IMG/VR virus record: IMGVR_UViG_3300013306_000062
Coordinates: 1-21,306 of that record
Origin: a virus
Length of the DNA: 21,306 bases
Strand: one strand, 5' to 3'
Positions 1-6,277 of this stretch are shown here, piece by piece. Numbering within the stretch: position 1 is the stretch's first letter; every line of letters begins with the position of its first letter. A program made the translations under genes and the position numbers. Below the pieces are notes generated by a model. That model was not told the DNA's origin. It made no database searches and saw only the letters and a program-made list of their open reading frames with translations.

Positions 1-399
1 CTCAGGCCAGGTAATGCCGGCTTCACGTGCTTGGATAACCCAGGTTGTCCGCTGTGCCAGGTCATCACGTAGCTGTGCAAGGGAACGCATAGCGGCCGAT
101 CCGGTGGACGCCGTGCGCATGTCCACACCCTGTGGCTTCATGTCTTGCATGAAGTCGGACCATGTCATACGCGGGTTAGCGTCGAACCATTCCCGCGCGT
201 CTTCCGTGATGAGTGTTGCCCAGTGATGCCAAGGGCCGGCGAATATGTCCTCTGCCCTCTTACCTCTGGCCCGTGCTGCATCGGTTAGGACGTCGCCGCC
301 GCGGCAATGGTTGCCTAGCTGCTCTAGGGCATTGTCACGGTAGCTCTCCCATGTCATGCGTAGATCGGCGCGCTCTGCTGATTCCATTCTCTTACTCAT
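1..399 (-). CDS. Divergent hypothetical protein, partial (C-terminus beyond left edge)
   Basis: An uninterrupted minus-strand frame of 133 codons starts at ATG 399-397 and is still open at position 1, so the C-terminus is missing. It begins MSKRMESAERADLRMTWESY and is rich in Trp and charged residues (GPWHHWATL, AREWFDANP, MTWSDFMQDM). I recognise no catalytic motif, signal peptide or membrane segment. An in-frame TAG lies five codons upstream of the ATG, which limits extension; a second ATG at 387-385 is possible. There is no Shine-Dalgarno sequence. Instead TAGAAT lies exactly 6 nt before the ATG, so the mRNA may be leaderless. It is transcribed away from the late operon, which suggests a non-structural gene, perhaps early or regulatory. 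Function is unknown. The reading frame is well supported by its length and by the promoter and repeats at its start. Confidence 0.72.
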   Translation of the reverse strand, partial: MSKRMESAERADLRMTWESYRDNALEQLGNHCRGGDVLTDAARARGKRAEDIFAGPWHHWATLITEDAREWFDANPRMTWSDFMQDMKPQGVDMRTASTGSAAMRSLAQLRDDLAQRTTWVIQAREAGITWPE

Positions 400-454
400 G
401 TAAACATTCTATACCATCACACATGTAAAGCCTAACCAATAAGCCTATGTGTGA
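397..454. promoter_or_regulatory. Operator-like direct and inverted repeats
   Basis: CATGTAAA occurs at 397-404 and again at 422-429, 25 bp apart from start to start, flanking the putative -10 of the divergent gene and overlapping its start codon. A perfect 8-bp inverted repeat, TCACACAT at 417-424 and ATGTGTGA at 447-454, overlaps the second copy. The arrangement looks like repressor or activator sites controlling the minus-strand gene. No regulator gene is visible in the window. Confidence 0.4.
406..413 (-). promoter_or_regulatory. Putative leaderless -10 promoter of the divergent gene
   Basis: On the minus strand the sequence reads TGG-TATAGAAT-GTTTAC-ATG. TAGAAT fits the TANNNT -10 pattern and ends 6 nt before the ATG, so transcription would start at or within about two bases of the start codon. 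A TGN before TATAGA resembles an extended -10. No convincing -35 hexamer is present; the best-placed sequences are TAGGCT or TTAGGC. Leaderless mRNAs are common in actinobacteria. Inference from sequence only. Confidence 0.45.
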
Positions 455-546
455 GTAACGCATGAACGTATCGAACGTGCACGACTGGACATGTGCAGAG
501 CCGGCCACCATGCGAGCCCAGGACGCGCGCAAATGAAGCCAACCCT

Positions 547-579
547 GGGGGATGACCCCCCGGCCGCCCCGCCGCGGGG
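547..579. repeat. Two adjacent GC-rich hairpins or palindromes
   Basis: GGGGG (547-551), loop ATGA (552-555) and CCCCC (556-560) form a 5-bp all-GC stem. CCCCGC (567-572), C573 and GCGGGG (574-579) form a palindrome around one central base. Neither is followed by a T tract, so a classic terminator is unlikely. Possible roles are a packaging-site element or a block between the divergent transcripts. Confidence 0.4.
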
Positions 580-639
580 ACGCGCCCGGGAGGGCCGAAA
601 AACCGCAAGTGAGTTCAAAGGGTCCAAAAACCCCGATTT

Positions 640-655
640 CCGAACATATATTCGA
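640..655. promoter_or_regulatory. LexA/SOS-box-like palindrome overlapping a -10-like TATATT
   Basis: CCGAAC-ATAT-ATTCGA matches the actinobacterial SOS box TCGAAC-N4-GTTCGA at 10 of 12 defined positions. The hexamer TATATT (647-652) lies inside it and could be a -10 on the plus strand, although no good -35 is found 16-18 bp upstream. The site is about 75 bp before the small terminase start. Real binding by LexA or by a phage repressor is unproven. Confidence 0.35.
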
Positions 656-662
656 ACGATTT

Positions 663-679
663 GCCTCGAGACTCGAGGC
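663..679. repeat. Perfect 8-bp palindrome around a single base
   Basis: GCCTCGAG (663-670), A671 and CTCGAGGC (672-679) form a perfect inverted repeat containing two XhoI-type CTCGAG sites. The one-base centre fits a dimeric protein site better than an RNA hairpin. It lies between the LexA-like box and the small terminase ribosome site. Confidence 0.5.
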
Positions 680-728
680 CCCCGGATGGAGTGATTCCAA
701 CGGGTTCTGTCTGAGGAAGTGATTTCTG

Positions 729-1268
729 ATGGCGCGTGGTGGACCGAGGGCCCGTAGCGGGCCGCAACCTGACCTTGATGCCTTTGCCCGGGAGTTCGAC
801 AAGGGCGATTGGGCGCTGCTGCCGGCGCAGTGGGATTACCCCGCGCCGGATTGGCCGCTGACGTCATCGTTCGGCATGACTGTGGGCAAGGGCGAGGATG
901 CGGAGTTCATCCAACTGCATGAGCGGGAGTTGTACTTCTGGAATAACCTCTGGTCCCAGGGCCAGGCGCCTATGTGGCTCATCAACAAGCAGATCATGAA
1001 CGTGGCGCTGTACTGCCGGGCGTTTGCGATGGCCGAAGCGTCTCTGGCACCGTCGTCATCCGGCCTACTGGGAGAGCTCAGGCAGGCCCGCGAGGACCTT
1101 GGACTGTCCACGGCTGGTCTTGCCCGGAATAAGTGGCGCTTCGCCCGTCAGGATGAGATTTCGGTGGCTGCCGCTGAGAAGGCGCCGGCACCGGCCGCCC
1201 GCGGCAAGAAGAAGCCCGACAACGTGACCGACTTGTTTGCTGGGGTGACTGTCCGTGCTGGCACATGA
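729..1268 (+). CDS. terS: Small terminase subunit (DNA recognition)
   Basis: A 179-aa protein starting at ATG 729, with GAGGAAG at 713-719. As the small terminase subunit it would bind the packaging site in phage DNA and bring it to the large subunit. Identification rests on three things: its position directly upstream of an unmistakable large terminase with a 14-bp overlap, its length, and its central helical region (FWNNLWSQGQAPMWLINKQI followed by GELRQAREDLGLSTAGLARN). That pattern is familiar from actinophage small terminases, with a helix-rich oligomerisation core and a short LGLS/T segment near the end. The C-terminus is a basic, low-complexity tail (APAPAARGKKK). No canonical helix-turn-helix can be assigned by eye. 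It is the first gene of the plus-strand late operon. Confidence 0.75.
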   Translation: MARGGPRARSGPQPDLDAFAREFDKGDWALLPAQWDYPAPDWPLTSSFGMTVGKGEDAEFIQLHERELYFWNNLWSQGQAPMWLINKQIMNVALYCRAFAMAEASLAPSSSGLLGELRQAREDLGLSTAGLARNKWRFARQDEISVAAAEKAPAPAARGKKKPDNVTDLFAGVTVRAGT

Positions 1269-2880
1269 GGGCAGCATCCCGCAGGTGACGCTAGGCCGGC
1301 TGGCCGCGTCTTGGATGCACGCGCACCTTGTCATCCCGGATGGGGACATGGCCGGGCAGCCGTTCCGGCCGACACTGGACCACATCGTTTACCTGTGCAA
1401 CTTCTACGAGGTCCGACCGACCGCCAAGCCTGGGGAGCGAAATGTTGCATTCCGATACCGTACGGCGCTGTGGATGGCAGCACAGAAGGTGGGCAAGTCC
1501 CCTGGAATTGCTGCTGAGGCGTGTTTTGAGTTTGTCGGCCCTGCTGTCTTTGACGGCTTTGCGACTTTCGGACAGACATACCGCTGCCGCGATCATGGCT
1601 GCCCGTGCGGGTGGGAGTACGAGTATGCCGCGGGTGAGCCGATGGGCCGGCCGTGGAGCACGCCGCGAATCCAAATCGCCGCCGTTGTTGAAGACCAGGT
1701 AGAGAACACCTGGGGCGCGCTGGTGCCGATGATCGACAATGGCCCGCTGGCGAACCTGCTGCGGACTGGTGAGGCGTTCATCAAGCACCCGAACAAGAAC
1801 CGCGACTCCCGCATTGAGACTGTGACGTCGAAGGCTGACGGCAGGCTCGGTGCGCGTATCTCCCGCGGCCTCTGTGACGAGATTGGCCTCTGGACTGACT
1901 CCAACAAGATGAAGAAGTTCTGGCGGACCCTGGCGCGTGGCGCCGCGGGTATGGGCGGCCGGCTGGGTAACTCCACCAACTGCTACGACCCCGCGGAAGA
2001 TTCGCAGGCGCAGGCGTTGCACGAGTCGCGGCAGAAGGACGTCTACAAGCACTACTACCCGCCGCCGACGTCGCTGGACTTCCGGTTGAAAGCTGACCGG
2101 AAGAAAATCTTCGCGTTCAACTACCGATTCTCTCCATGGGTGGACATCCGTTCCATCGAGTCGGAAGCGAGTTCGGTGATGGAGCAGAACCCGGCCGAGG
2201 CTGAGCGCTTCTTCGGGAACCGGATTGTTGCCGGCTCGAGGACTTGGCTGCAGCCGGCGCAGTGGGAGCAGCGGAAGGCGCTGTTCACGGTGAAGCCGCG
2301 CACGAAGGTCTGTGCAGGCTTTGACGGTTCGGAGACGAACGACATCACCGGCATCCGCTTGGAGACGCTGGACTTCCAGCAGTTCACCCCAACCTATTTC
2401 GACGGCAAGCGCCTGACGATTTGGGATCCGCGCGAGTGGGACGGCCGCGTGCCGCGCCCCGAGGTGCACCGGGCGTGGGAGGACATCAACAACCAGTTCG
2501 AGATTGTCCGCGCATACTGTGACCCGTTCAAGTTTGAGACTGAGCTTGACGAGTGGAAAGCCGAGTACGGCGAAGACACCTTCTTTGAGTGGCGCACGAA
2601 CCGCATCTCACAGATGCACGCCTCCCTCGAGCGGATGAAGACGGACATCATCGAGCCGGATTCCAAGTTCACGCACGACGGGTGCGACACCACGGCCATC
2701 CACATGCGCAACGCGGTGGAGCGGGCCCGGCCCGGCCAGAAATACATCCTGGGCAAAGCCACGGACTCCCAAAAGATCGACCTTGCTATGTCGTCAGTGC
2801 TCGCGCACGAGGCGGCGGCCGACGCGGTAGCCAACGGCGATCGCAACATCACTGACGAAACTACATACGCCTGGTTCTAG
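1255..2880 (+). CDS. terL: Large terminase subunit (ATPase-nuclease)
   Basis: A 541-aa packaging motor that uses ATP to drive DNA into the prohead and cuts the concatemer. It starts at GTG 1255, inside the end of terS, with GGGGTG at 1242-1247. The ATPase domain has a Walker A variant AQKVGKS (residues 76-82) and a Walker B-like GLCDEIG (D208, E209 catalytic). The nuclease domain starts near residue 350, with candidate metal-binding acidic residues D357 (GFDGSETND), D423 (YCDPFKF) and D509 (KIDLAMSSVLAHEA). Length and domain order are normal for the family. One unusual feature is a Cys/His-rich segment (C111, H114, C116, C118) between Walker A and Walker B that could bind zinc. Function is confident. 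Whether packaging uses cohesive ends or a headful mechanism cannot be decided from this sequence. Confidence 0.95.
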   Translation: MLAHEGSIPQVTLGRLAASWMHAHLVIPDGDMAGQPFRPTLDHIVYLCNFYEVRPTAKPGERNVAFRYRTALWMAAQKVGKSPGIAAEACFEFVGPAVFDGFATFGQTYRCRDHGCPCGWEYEYAAGEPMGRPWSTPRIQIAAVVEDQVENTWGALVPMIDNGPLANLLRTGEAFIKHPNKNRDSRIETVTSKADGRLGARISRGLCDEIGLWTDSNKMKKFWRTLARGAAGMGGRLGNSTNCYDPAEDSQAQALHESRQKDVYKHYYPPPTSLDFRLKADRKKIFAFNYRFSPWVDIRSIESEASSVMEQNPAEAERFFGNRIVAGSRTWLQPAQWEQRKALFTVKPRTKVCAGFDGSETNDITGIRLETLDFQQFTPTYFDGKRLTIWDPREWDGRVPRPEVHRAWEDINNQFEIVRAYCDPFKFETELDEWKAEYGEDTFFEWRTNRISQMHASLERMKTDIIEPDSKFTHDGCDTTAIHMRNAVERARPGQKYILGKATDSQKIDLAMSSVLAHEAAADAVANGDRNITDETTYAWF

Positions 2881-2898
2881 GCGAGATTGGAGACGGAC

Positions 2899-4401
2899 AT
2901 GGACGCAATAGAGGCGCTGCGTCTTGTGAACCGGATCCATTCGAGGATCGTGGGACGCCGGGCGGAAATCGAGAAGAACGAGCGGTACTACCTGGGGGAT
3001 CAGAACCTCACGTATGCGACCGCGGAGTGGTTGAAGTCGAACGCTGCCCGGTACTCGCAGTTCTCCGACAACTGGTGCGCTCCGGTGTCCAACGCGATCG
3101 GGGAACGCATCGAGGTCACTGGCCTCAAGTTCCGCGACAATGCGACGTCGGCAAACGAGTTGTGGGATGACTGGCTGCGGAATGAGATGGAGATGCAGTC
3201 TTCGCAGGGCTTCTTGACGTCGTTCAACACGAAGCGGTCTTTCGTGATCGTGTGGGGCTCCGAGGACAACGTGCCTGTCGTGTCGTGGGAGCACCCGTCG
3301 AACGTCGAAATTGAGTACGAGTGGGGGATGCTGGGCCGGCGCCGGAAGGCGGCCTTGAAGACGTGGGTGGATGAGAAGACCGAGTACGCCACGCTCTACA
3401 CCCCGCATTACGTCTTCAAGTACTCCCGGAAGCTGGGCCTGACCCCGGACGAGCGCATGGCGCAGTCGTTGCAGGCTAAGGGTGACAACGTGGACGGCGG
3501 CTGGCTGCCGATCGAGCCGTCCTACACGGGCGATTACGTGTGGCCGCTGGCGAACCCGCTGGGCGTTGTCCCTGTAGTGGAGGTCCCGAACCGTCCTATC
3601 CTGGGCGGCGAGCCCGTTTCCGAGGTTGCGCAGGTCATTCCGCTGCAGGACGCCATCAACATCCTGTGGGCGTATGCGATGTACGCCGGCGACTACGCTT
3701 CCATGCCGGCCCGTGTGCTGCTGAACGTGAACCCTCCCATGCGGAAGGTGCTCGACAAGAACGGCAAGCACGTCGGGGACGCTCCGGTGACGATGAAGGA
3801 GCTCAACGAGTCCCGCTTCGCAGTCTTCAACGGTGGCGCGGCCTCGAAGGACGCGAAGATCGACTCGTGGCCCGCGGCGAAACTGGACGTCTTCACGGAC
3901 GTCATCGAAATCGCTGTCGGTCATATCGCCGCGCAGACCCGCACGCCCCCGCATTACCTTGTGTCGAACAAGGGCCTGTCGAACCTGGCGGCTGACGCGC
4001 TCAAGGCAGCGGAAATCGGCCTCGTGAAGAAGGCGCAGGAGTTCCAGAAGTTCGCCACGCCGGCGATTCGGGAAGTTTTCCGCCTCATGGCGCTGGTGAA
4101 GAACGAGAACGGGCAAGCAGAACAGGTCCGTTTGGCGACTATTGCCTGGCAGAACCCGGAAATGCGCTCTGAGGCGCAGATGGCTGACGCTCTGGTGAAG
4201 AAGAAGACCATCGGCTACCCGTTCCAGTACCTCATGGAGTTGGACGGCATCGCGCCGACCGAAATTGACCGGATCAACAAGATGGTCGATGCCGAGGAAG
4301 CGAAGGCGCAGGCGGACGCGGAGAGGGCGGTGGCTGATTTTGAGCAATCTGGCGGAAATAGCGGCGGAACACCAACTCTCCCGGCTGTCCCTAGCGAATA
4401 A
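2899..4401 (+). CDS. Portal protein (SPP1 gp6-like family)
   Basis: A 500-aa subunit of the dodecameric ring at the head vertex through which DNA enters and leaves. ATG 2899 is preferred because GGAG (2889-2892) sits 6 nt before it; a TTG at 2887 would add four residues. Family hallmarks are the N-terminal helical region with YYLGDQNLTY, the motif SDNWCAPVSNAIGERIEVTG, and the crown or stem segment LSNLAADALKAAEIGLVKKA with many conserved polar helices. The C-terminus is acidic, then Gly/Pro-rich. It follows terL after an 18-bp gap, and its last 62 bp overlap the MuF-like gene in another frame, which suggests translational coupling. Length is normal. Confidence 0.93.
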   Translation: MDAIEALRLVNRIHSRIVGRRAEIEKNERYYLGDQNLTYATAEWLKSNAARYSQFSDNWCAPVSNAIGERIEVTGLKFRDNATSANELWDDWLRNEMEMQSSQGFLTSFNTKRSFVIVWGSEDNVPVVSWEHPSNVEIEYEWGMLGRRRKAALKTWVDEKTEYATLYTPHYVFKYSRKLGLTPDERMAQSLQAKGDNVDGGWLPIEPSYTGDYVWPLANPLGVVPVVEVPNRPILGGEPVSEVAQVIPLQDAINILWAYAMYAGDYASMPARVLLNVNPPMRKVLDKNGKHVGDAPVTMKELNESRFAVFNGGAASKDAKIDSWPAAKLDVFTDVIEIAVGHIAAQTRTPPHYLVSNKGLSNLAADALKAAEIGLVKKAQEFQKFATPAIREVFRLMALVKNENGQAEQVRLATIAWQNPEMRSEAQMADALVKKKTIGYPFQYLMELDGIAPTEIDRINKMVDAEEAKAQADAERAVADFEQSGGNSGGTPTLPAVPSE

Positions 4402-5377
4402 GCTCACGGCGGGGCTGGCGGCGCAGTGGCGGCGGGTGGATTACGCGAACATCGCGGCGTCTGTCGCCTCGCTGGCGGCCCCGATGGCTTATCTGGTGGT
4501 GAGTGCCCAGGAGACGGCCGCGAAGCAGTCTGTGGACTACATGGGCGCCGTGGATGACTACTACGGCGTTACGTCGCAGGCGCGGATCAACCCCGGAGCG
4601 TTCGCCGGCATGGATGTGGCCGGGAAAAGCGTCGATGCGGCGATCATGTTCTCCACGAACGTCATGTTTGAGGCGCTGACGGCCGGGCTCGCCCAGGACA
4701 AGGTGCTGGCGGCCGGCTACAACTTCACGTCGAACGCGGCGCGCACGGCAGTGATGGACATGGGCCGGCAAGCGGACAGGGTGCAGATGTTCGCCCGGCC
4801 GGAGTACAAGCAGTGGGTACGGCAGATCGGGCCTGGCGCCTGTTCTCGATGTATCCAGCTAGCGGGTATCGAGTCGTGGCGGAAGGCGTTTCTGAGGCAC
4901 CCGAACTGCCATTGTGTCGCTGTGCCGGCCACGGAGTCGTTCGACGGCGCGATTGAGACGTCCCCGAAGGCGTATTTCGATCAGTTGTCGAAGGCCGAGC
5001 AGGACCGGCGCTTCACGAAGGCCGGCGCGGAAGTCATCCGCGAGGGCGCCGACCTCGCCCGCGTGGTCAATGCGCGCCGCGGCGCCGCGGGCATCAAGTA
5101 CGGGCCCCGGATCCTGCCAGGAACAACCCCACGGAACCTTGGCAGCATCGGCCGGACCATGACACCCCGGAACATCGGCACGCAGCAGCAACCGATCTGG
5201 GTGTACGAAACGGTGGAGCTCACCGGCAAGCGCGCGCGGCGGGCCACGAAGTACGGCTCACTGGACCGGCGCCTGCCGCAGGGCACGCGCCTGATGCCCG
5301 AGACGATCTTGAAGATTGCCAAGGGCGACCGGAAGCGACTCAACGAACTACTGCAGCACTACGGCTACTTGGTCTAG
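4340..5377 (+). CDS. MuF-like capsid morphogenesis protein
   Basis: About 345 aa if it starts at TTG 4340 (MSNLAEIAAEHQLSRL). The frame is open further upstream, but that part gives an Arg-rich translation that is a by-product of the portal frame. GGAGAGG at 4320-4326 is a rather distant ribosome site, so the exact start is uncertain. The first ~150 residues are helical and Ala-rich. A Cys/His motif follows: C168-SR-C171, then HPN-C190-H-C192, the signature of the Mu gpF-like head morphogenesis domain found next to portals. MuF proteins are minor head proteins, sometimes ejected with the DNA or linked to capsid maturation. The basic C-terminus shows no recognisable toxin domain. Placement between portal and scaffold agrees with the family. 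Confidence 0.82.
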   Translation: MSNLAEIAAEHQLSRLSLANKLTAGLAAQWRRVDYANIAASVASLAAPMAYLVVSAQETAAKQSVDYMGAVDDYYGVTSQARINPGAFAGMDVAGKSVDAAIMFSTNVMFEALTAGLAQDKVLAAGYNFTSNAARTAVMDMGRQADRVQMFARPEYKQWVRQIGPGACSRCIQLAGIESWRKAFLRHPNCHCVAVPATESFDGAIETSPKAYFDQLSKAEQDRRFTKAGAEVIREGADLARVVNARRGAAGIKYGPRILPGTTPRNLGSIGRTMTPRNIGTQQQPIWVYETVELTGKRARRATKYGSLDRRLPQGTRLMPETILKIAKGDRKRLNELLQHYGYLV

Positions 5378-5385
5378 GAGGACCC

Positions 5386-5616
5386 ATGTCACAGGCACCT
5401 TCCATTGGGCGCGTTGTCCACTATCACTCTTACGGCACCCCGGGCGGCGAGTTTCTGCCGGAACCACGGGCAGCGATCATCACGGGAATCAACGACGCCG
5501 AGGAACAGCGCGTGCATCTCGCAGTGCTGAACCCGACCGGGATGTTCTTCAATCTCGACGTCCGATTCTCAGAGACGCCGGCACCGGGGCATTGGTCCTG
5601 GCCGCTGCGCGCATGA
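5386..5616 (+). CDS. Conserved small phage protein, unknown function
   Basis: A 76-aa protein at ATG 5386 with a perfect AGGAGG (5376-5381) that overlaps the stop codon of the preceding gene. It contains GRVVHYHSYGTPGGEF, LNPTGMFFNLDV and APGHWSWP, a layout I recall in small proteins of many actinophages, usually annotated as hypothetical. The predicted fold is a small beta-rich domain without cysteines. It overlaps the next gene by ATGA (5613-5616), so the two are translationally coupled. Its place between MuF and scaffold would allow a minor head role, but no function can be assigned. Confidence 0.8.
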   Translation: MSQAPSIGRVVHYHSYGTPGGEFLPEPRAAIITGINDAEEQRVHLAVLNPTGMFFNLDVRFSETPAPGHWSWPLRA

Positions 5617-5861
5617 GGTTCACACTGCGGTCCAACGCACACGGTTCGGAGCCGATCAAGCTGTCCGCCACCACAGAGGGCGGGGCGATCGCTGAGGCTT
5701 ACGAGCACATCCCGAAGGACCCGGAGCGCTGGCGCAGGCTGACGCAGAACTGGGTGGACTGGGGATGGCCCGGGGAGCCTGTCATCGCGGCGTGGAACGT
5801 CACGCCGGACGCCGGAACACATCAAATGTGGATCGAGCGCCACATAAACGTACCCAAGTGA
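5613..5861 (+). CDS. Small hypothetical protein
   Basis: An 82-aa protein starting at ATG 5613 within the ATGA overlap with the preceding gene and ending at TGA 5859-5861. The frame is open further upstream, but that stretch overlaps coding sequence of two other genes and is not credible. It begins MRFTLRSNAHGSEPIKLSAT and is Trp-rich in the middle (RWRRLTQNWVDWGWPG). No known motif, signal peptide or membrane segment is seen. Coupling to the upstream gene suggests the pair works together. Function unknown. Confidence 0.72.
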   Translation: MRFTLRSNAHGSEPIKLSATTEGGAIAEAYEHIPKDPERWRRLTQNWVDWGWPGEPVIAAWNVTPDAGTHQMWIERHINVPK

Positions 5862-5930
5862 CCGCAAGGAGCTTGGGGAACGGCGGCCAAGAATGAATGC
5901 CGGTAAACCCTAGGCCGGATGCAACCGCCC

Positions 5931-5956
5931 AGACAACTGAATAGACAACTGAATAG
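5931..5956 (+). repeat. Perfect 12-bp tandem duplication
   Basis: AGACAACTGAAT occurs at 5931-5942 and again, directly adjacent, at 5943-5954, followed by AG as the start of a third unit. It ends where the hairpin upstream of the tRNA begins. It is probably a slippage duplication; a binding site is possible. Confidence 0.9.
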
Positions 5957-5981
5957 CCCGCCGGAACATGAGCCGGCGGGC
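5956..5981 (+). terminator. Strong hairpin four bases upstream of tRNA-Ser
   Basis: GCCCGCCGG (5956-5964), loop AACATGAG (5965-5972) and CCGGCGGGC (5973-5981) form a perfect 9-bp GC stem. There is no following T tract, so this could be a terminator of the U-poor kind seen in high-GC bacteria, or a processing signal for the tRNA that starts at 5986. Confidence 0.5.
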
Positions 5982-5985
5982 ACCT

Positions 5986-6066
5986 GGAAGTTACCCCAAT
6001 GGTGGGAAGCCGTCTTGAAAACGGTGGCCGGTGAAACGGTAGCGGGTTCGATTCCTGTGACTTCCG
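5986..6066 (+). tRNA. tRNA-Ser (anticodon UGA)
   Basis: The 7-bp acceptor stem is GGAAGTT (5986-5992) with GACTTCC (6059-6065), including one G-U pair, and the discriminator is G6066 as usual for serine. The D arm is CCC/GGG with a short 6-nt loop containing GG. The anticodon stem GCCGT/ACGGT encloses loop CTTGAAA, with anticodon TGA at 6016-6018. A class II variable arm (CCG/CGG) is present, as expected for serine. The T arm has loop TTCGATT with two G-U pairs in its stem. CCA is not encoded. It would read UCA codons, which are uncommon in this GC-rich sequence. The short D loop and wobble pairs are slightly non-standard, but all arms are present. Confidence 0.85.
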
Positions 6067-6123
6067 CGGCGGCCCCAGTGCCGCTCCCATGAGTAAGACC
6101 GCCCGGAACCTTCCACCCGGGCA

Positions 6124-6171
6124 GGAGGCGCCAACACGGCAATGCTGACAGTTCGAGTCTGTCCGCCTCCG
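6124..6171 (+). ncRNA. Truncated tRNA-like minihelix (acceptor and T arm only)
   Basis: GGAGGCG (6124-6130) pairs perfectly with CGCCTCC (6164-6170), and GACAG (6147-6151) with CTGTC (6159-6163) around the canonical T loop TTCGAGT (6152-6158). The discriminator position is G6171. Only 16 nt (6131-6146) lie between the acceptor 5' strand and the T stem, too few for D and anticodon arms. It is therefore either a tRNA that has lost its middle or a tRNA-mimicking minihelix of 7+5 bp. It begins 57 nt after tRNA-Ser ends. It cannot decode a codon. The match to tRNA geometry is too exact to be chance; whether the RNA is functional is unknown. Confidence 0.65.
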
Positions 6172-6238
6172 CTGGCCGGGAAAGCGTATCGACCAACCAT
6201 CGAGGCAACGCGATCCAGCGAGTACCGGCCCACCTTTT

Positions 6239-6277
6239 CCCGTCCCTGTTGGGGCGGGTATCGCGGCGTGATGCCGC
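6239..6277 (+). promoter_or_regulatory. Two hairpins in the leader of the scaffold gene
   Basis: CCCGTCCC (6239-6246), loop TGTT and GGGGCGGG (6251-6258) form an 8-bp stem with one G-U pair. GCGGC (6263-6267), GTGAT and GCCGC (6273-6277) form a second 5-bp stem. They lie 32-70 nt before the scaffold ATG. No T tract follows, so a role in transcript processing, stability or translation is more likely than termination. Confidence 0.45.

Larger units (their letters stand above)
400..728. other. Non-coding, palindrome-rich region before the terminase genes
   Basis: No convincing gene is seen in these 329 bp. From left to right they hold the divergent promoter and repeats, two GC-rich hairpins (547-560 and 567-579), a LexA-like box (640-655), a perfect palindrome (663-679) and the terminase ribosome site GAGGAAG (713-719). 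In many phages the packaging recognition site (cos or pac) lies just upstream of the small terminase gene, so it may be here, but the sequence alone does not locate it. Confidence 0.5.

Noticed and set aside
491-694. A 67-aa plus-strand frame in the region upstream of terS
   Set aside because: It spans the hairpins and palindromes, has no ribosome site, is Pro/Arg-rich low complexity, and resembles no known protein.
688-698. GGAGTGATTCC shared with 6295-6305 upstream of the scaffold gene
   Set aside because: An 11-bp match, but its distance to the next start codon differs (30 bp against 3 bp) and the GGAG part is just a ribosome-site-like sequence; probably coincidence.
2794-4407. A 537-aa open frame on the minus strand opposite the portal gene
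   Set aside because: It is the antisense shadow of a GC-rich coding sequence: Arg/Val/Leu/His-rich, no ribosome site, no family features, and fully covered by a certain portal gene.
6066-6123. A full-length tRNA with a long variable arm ending at 6171
   Set aside because: No upstream 5' strand other than 6124-6130 pairs with the acceptor strand CGCCTCC, and no anticodon arm fits at the required distance.
6239-6258. The 8-bp stem as an intrinsic terminator
   Set aside because: No T tract follows on the plus strand; the TTTT at 6234-6237 is on the wrong side.
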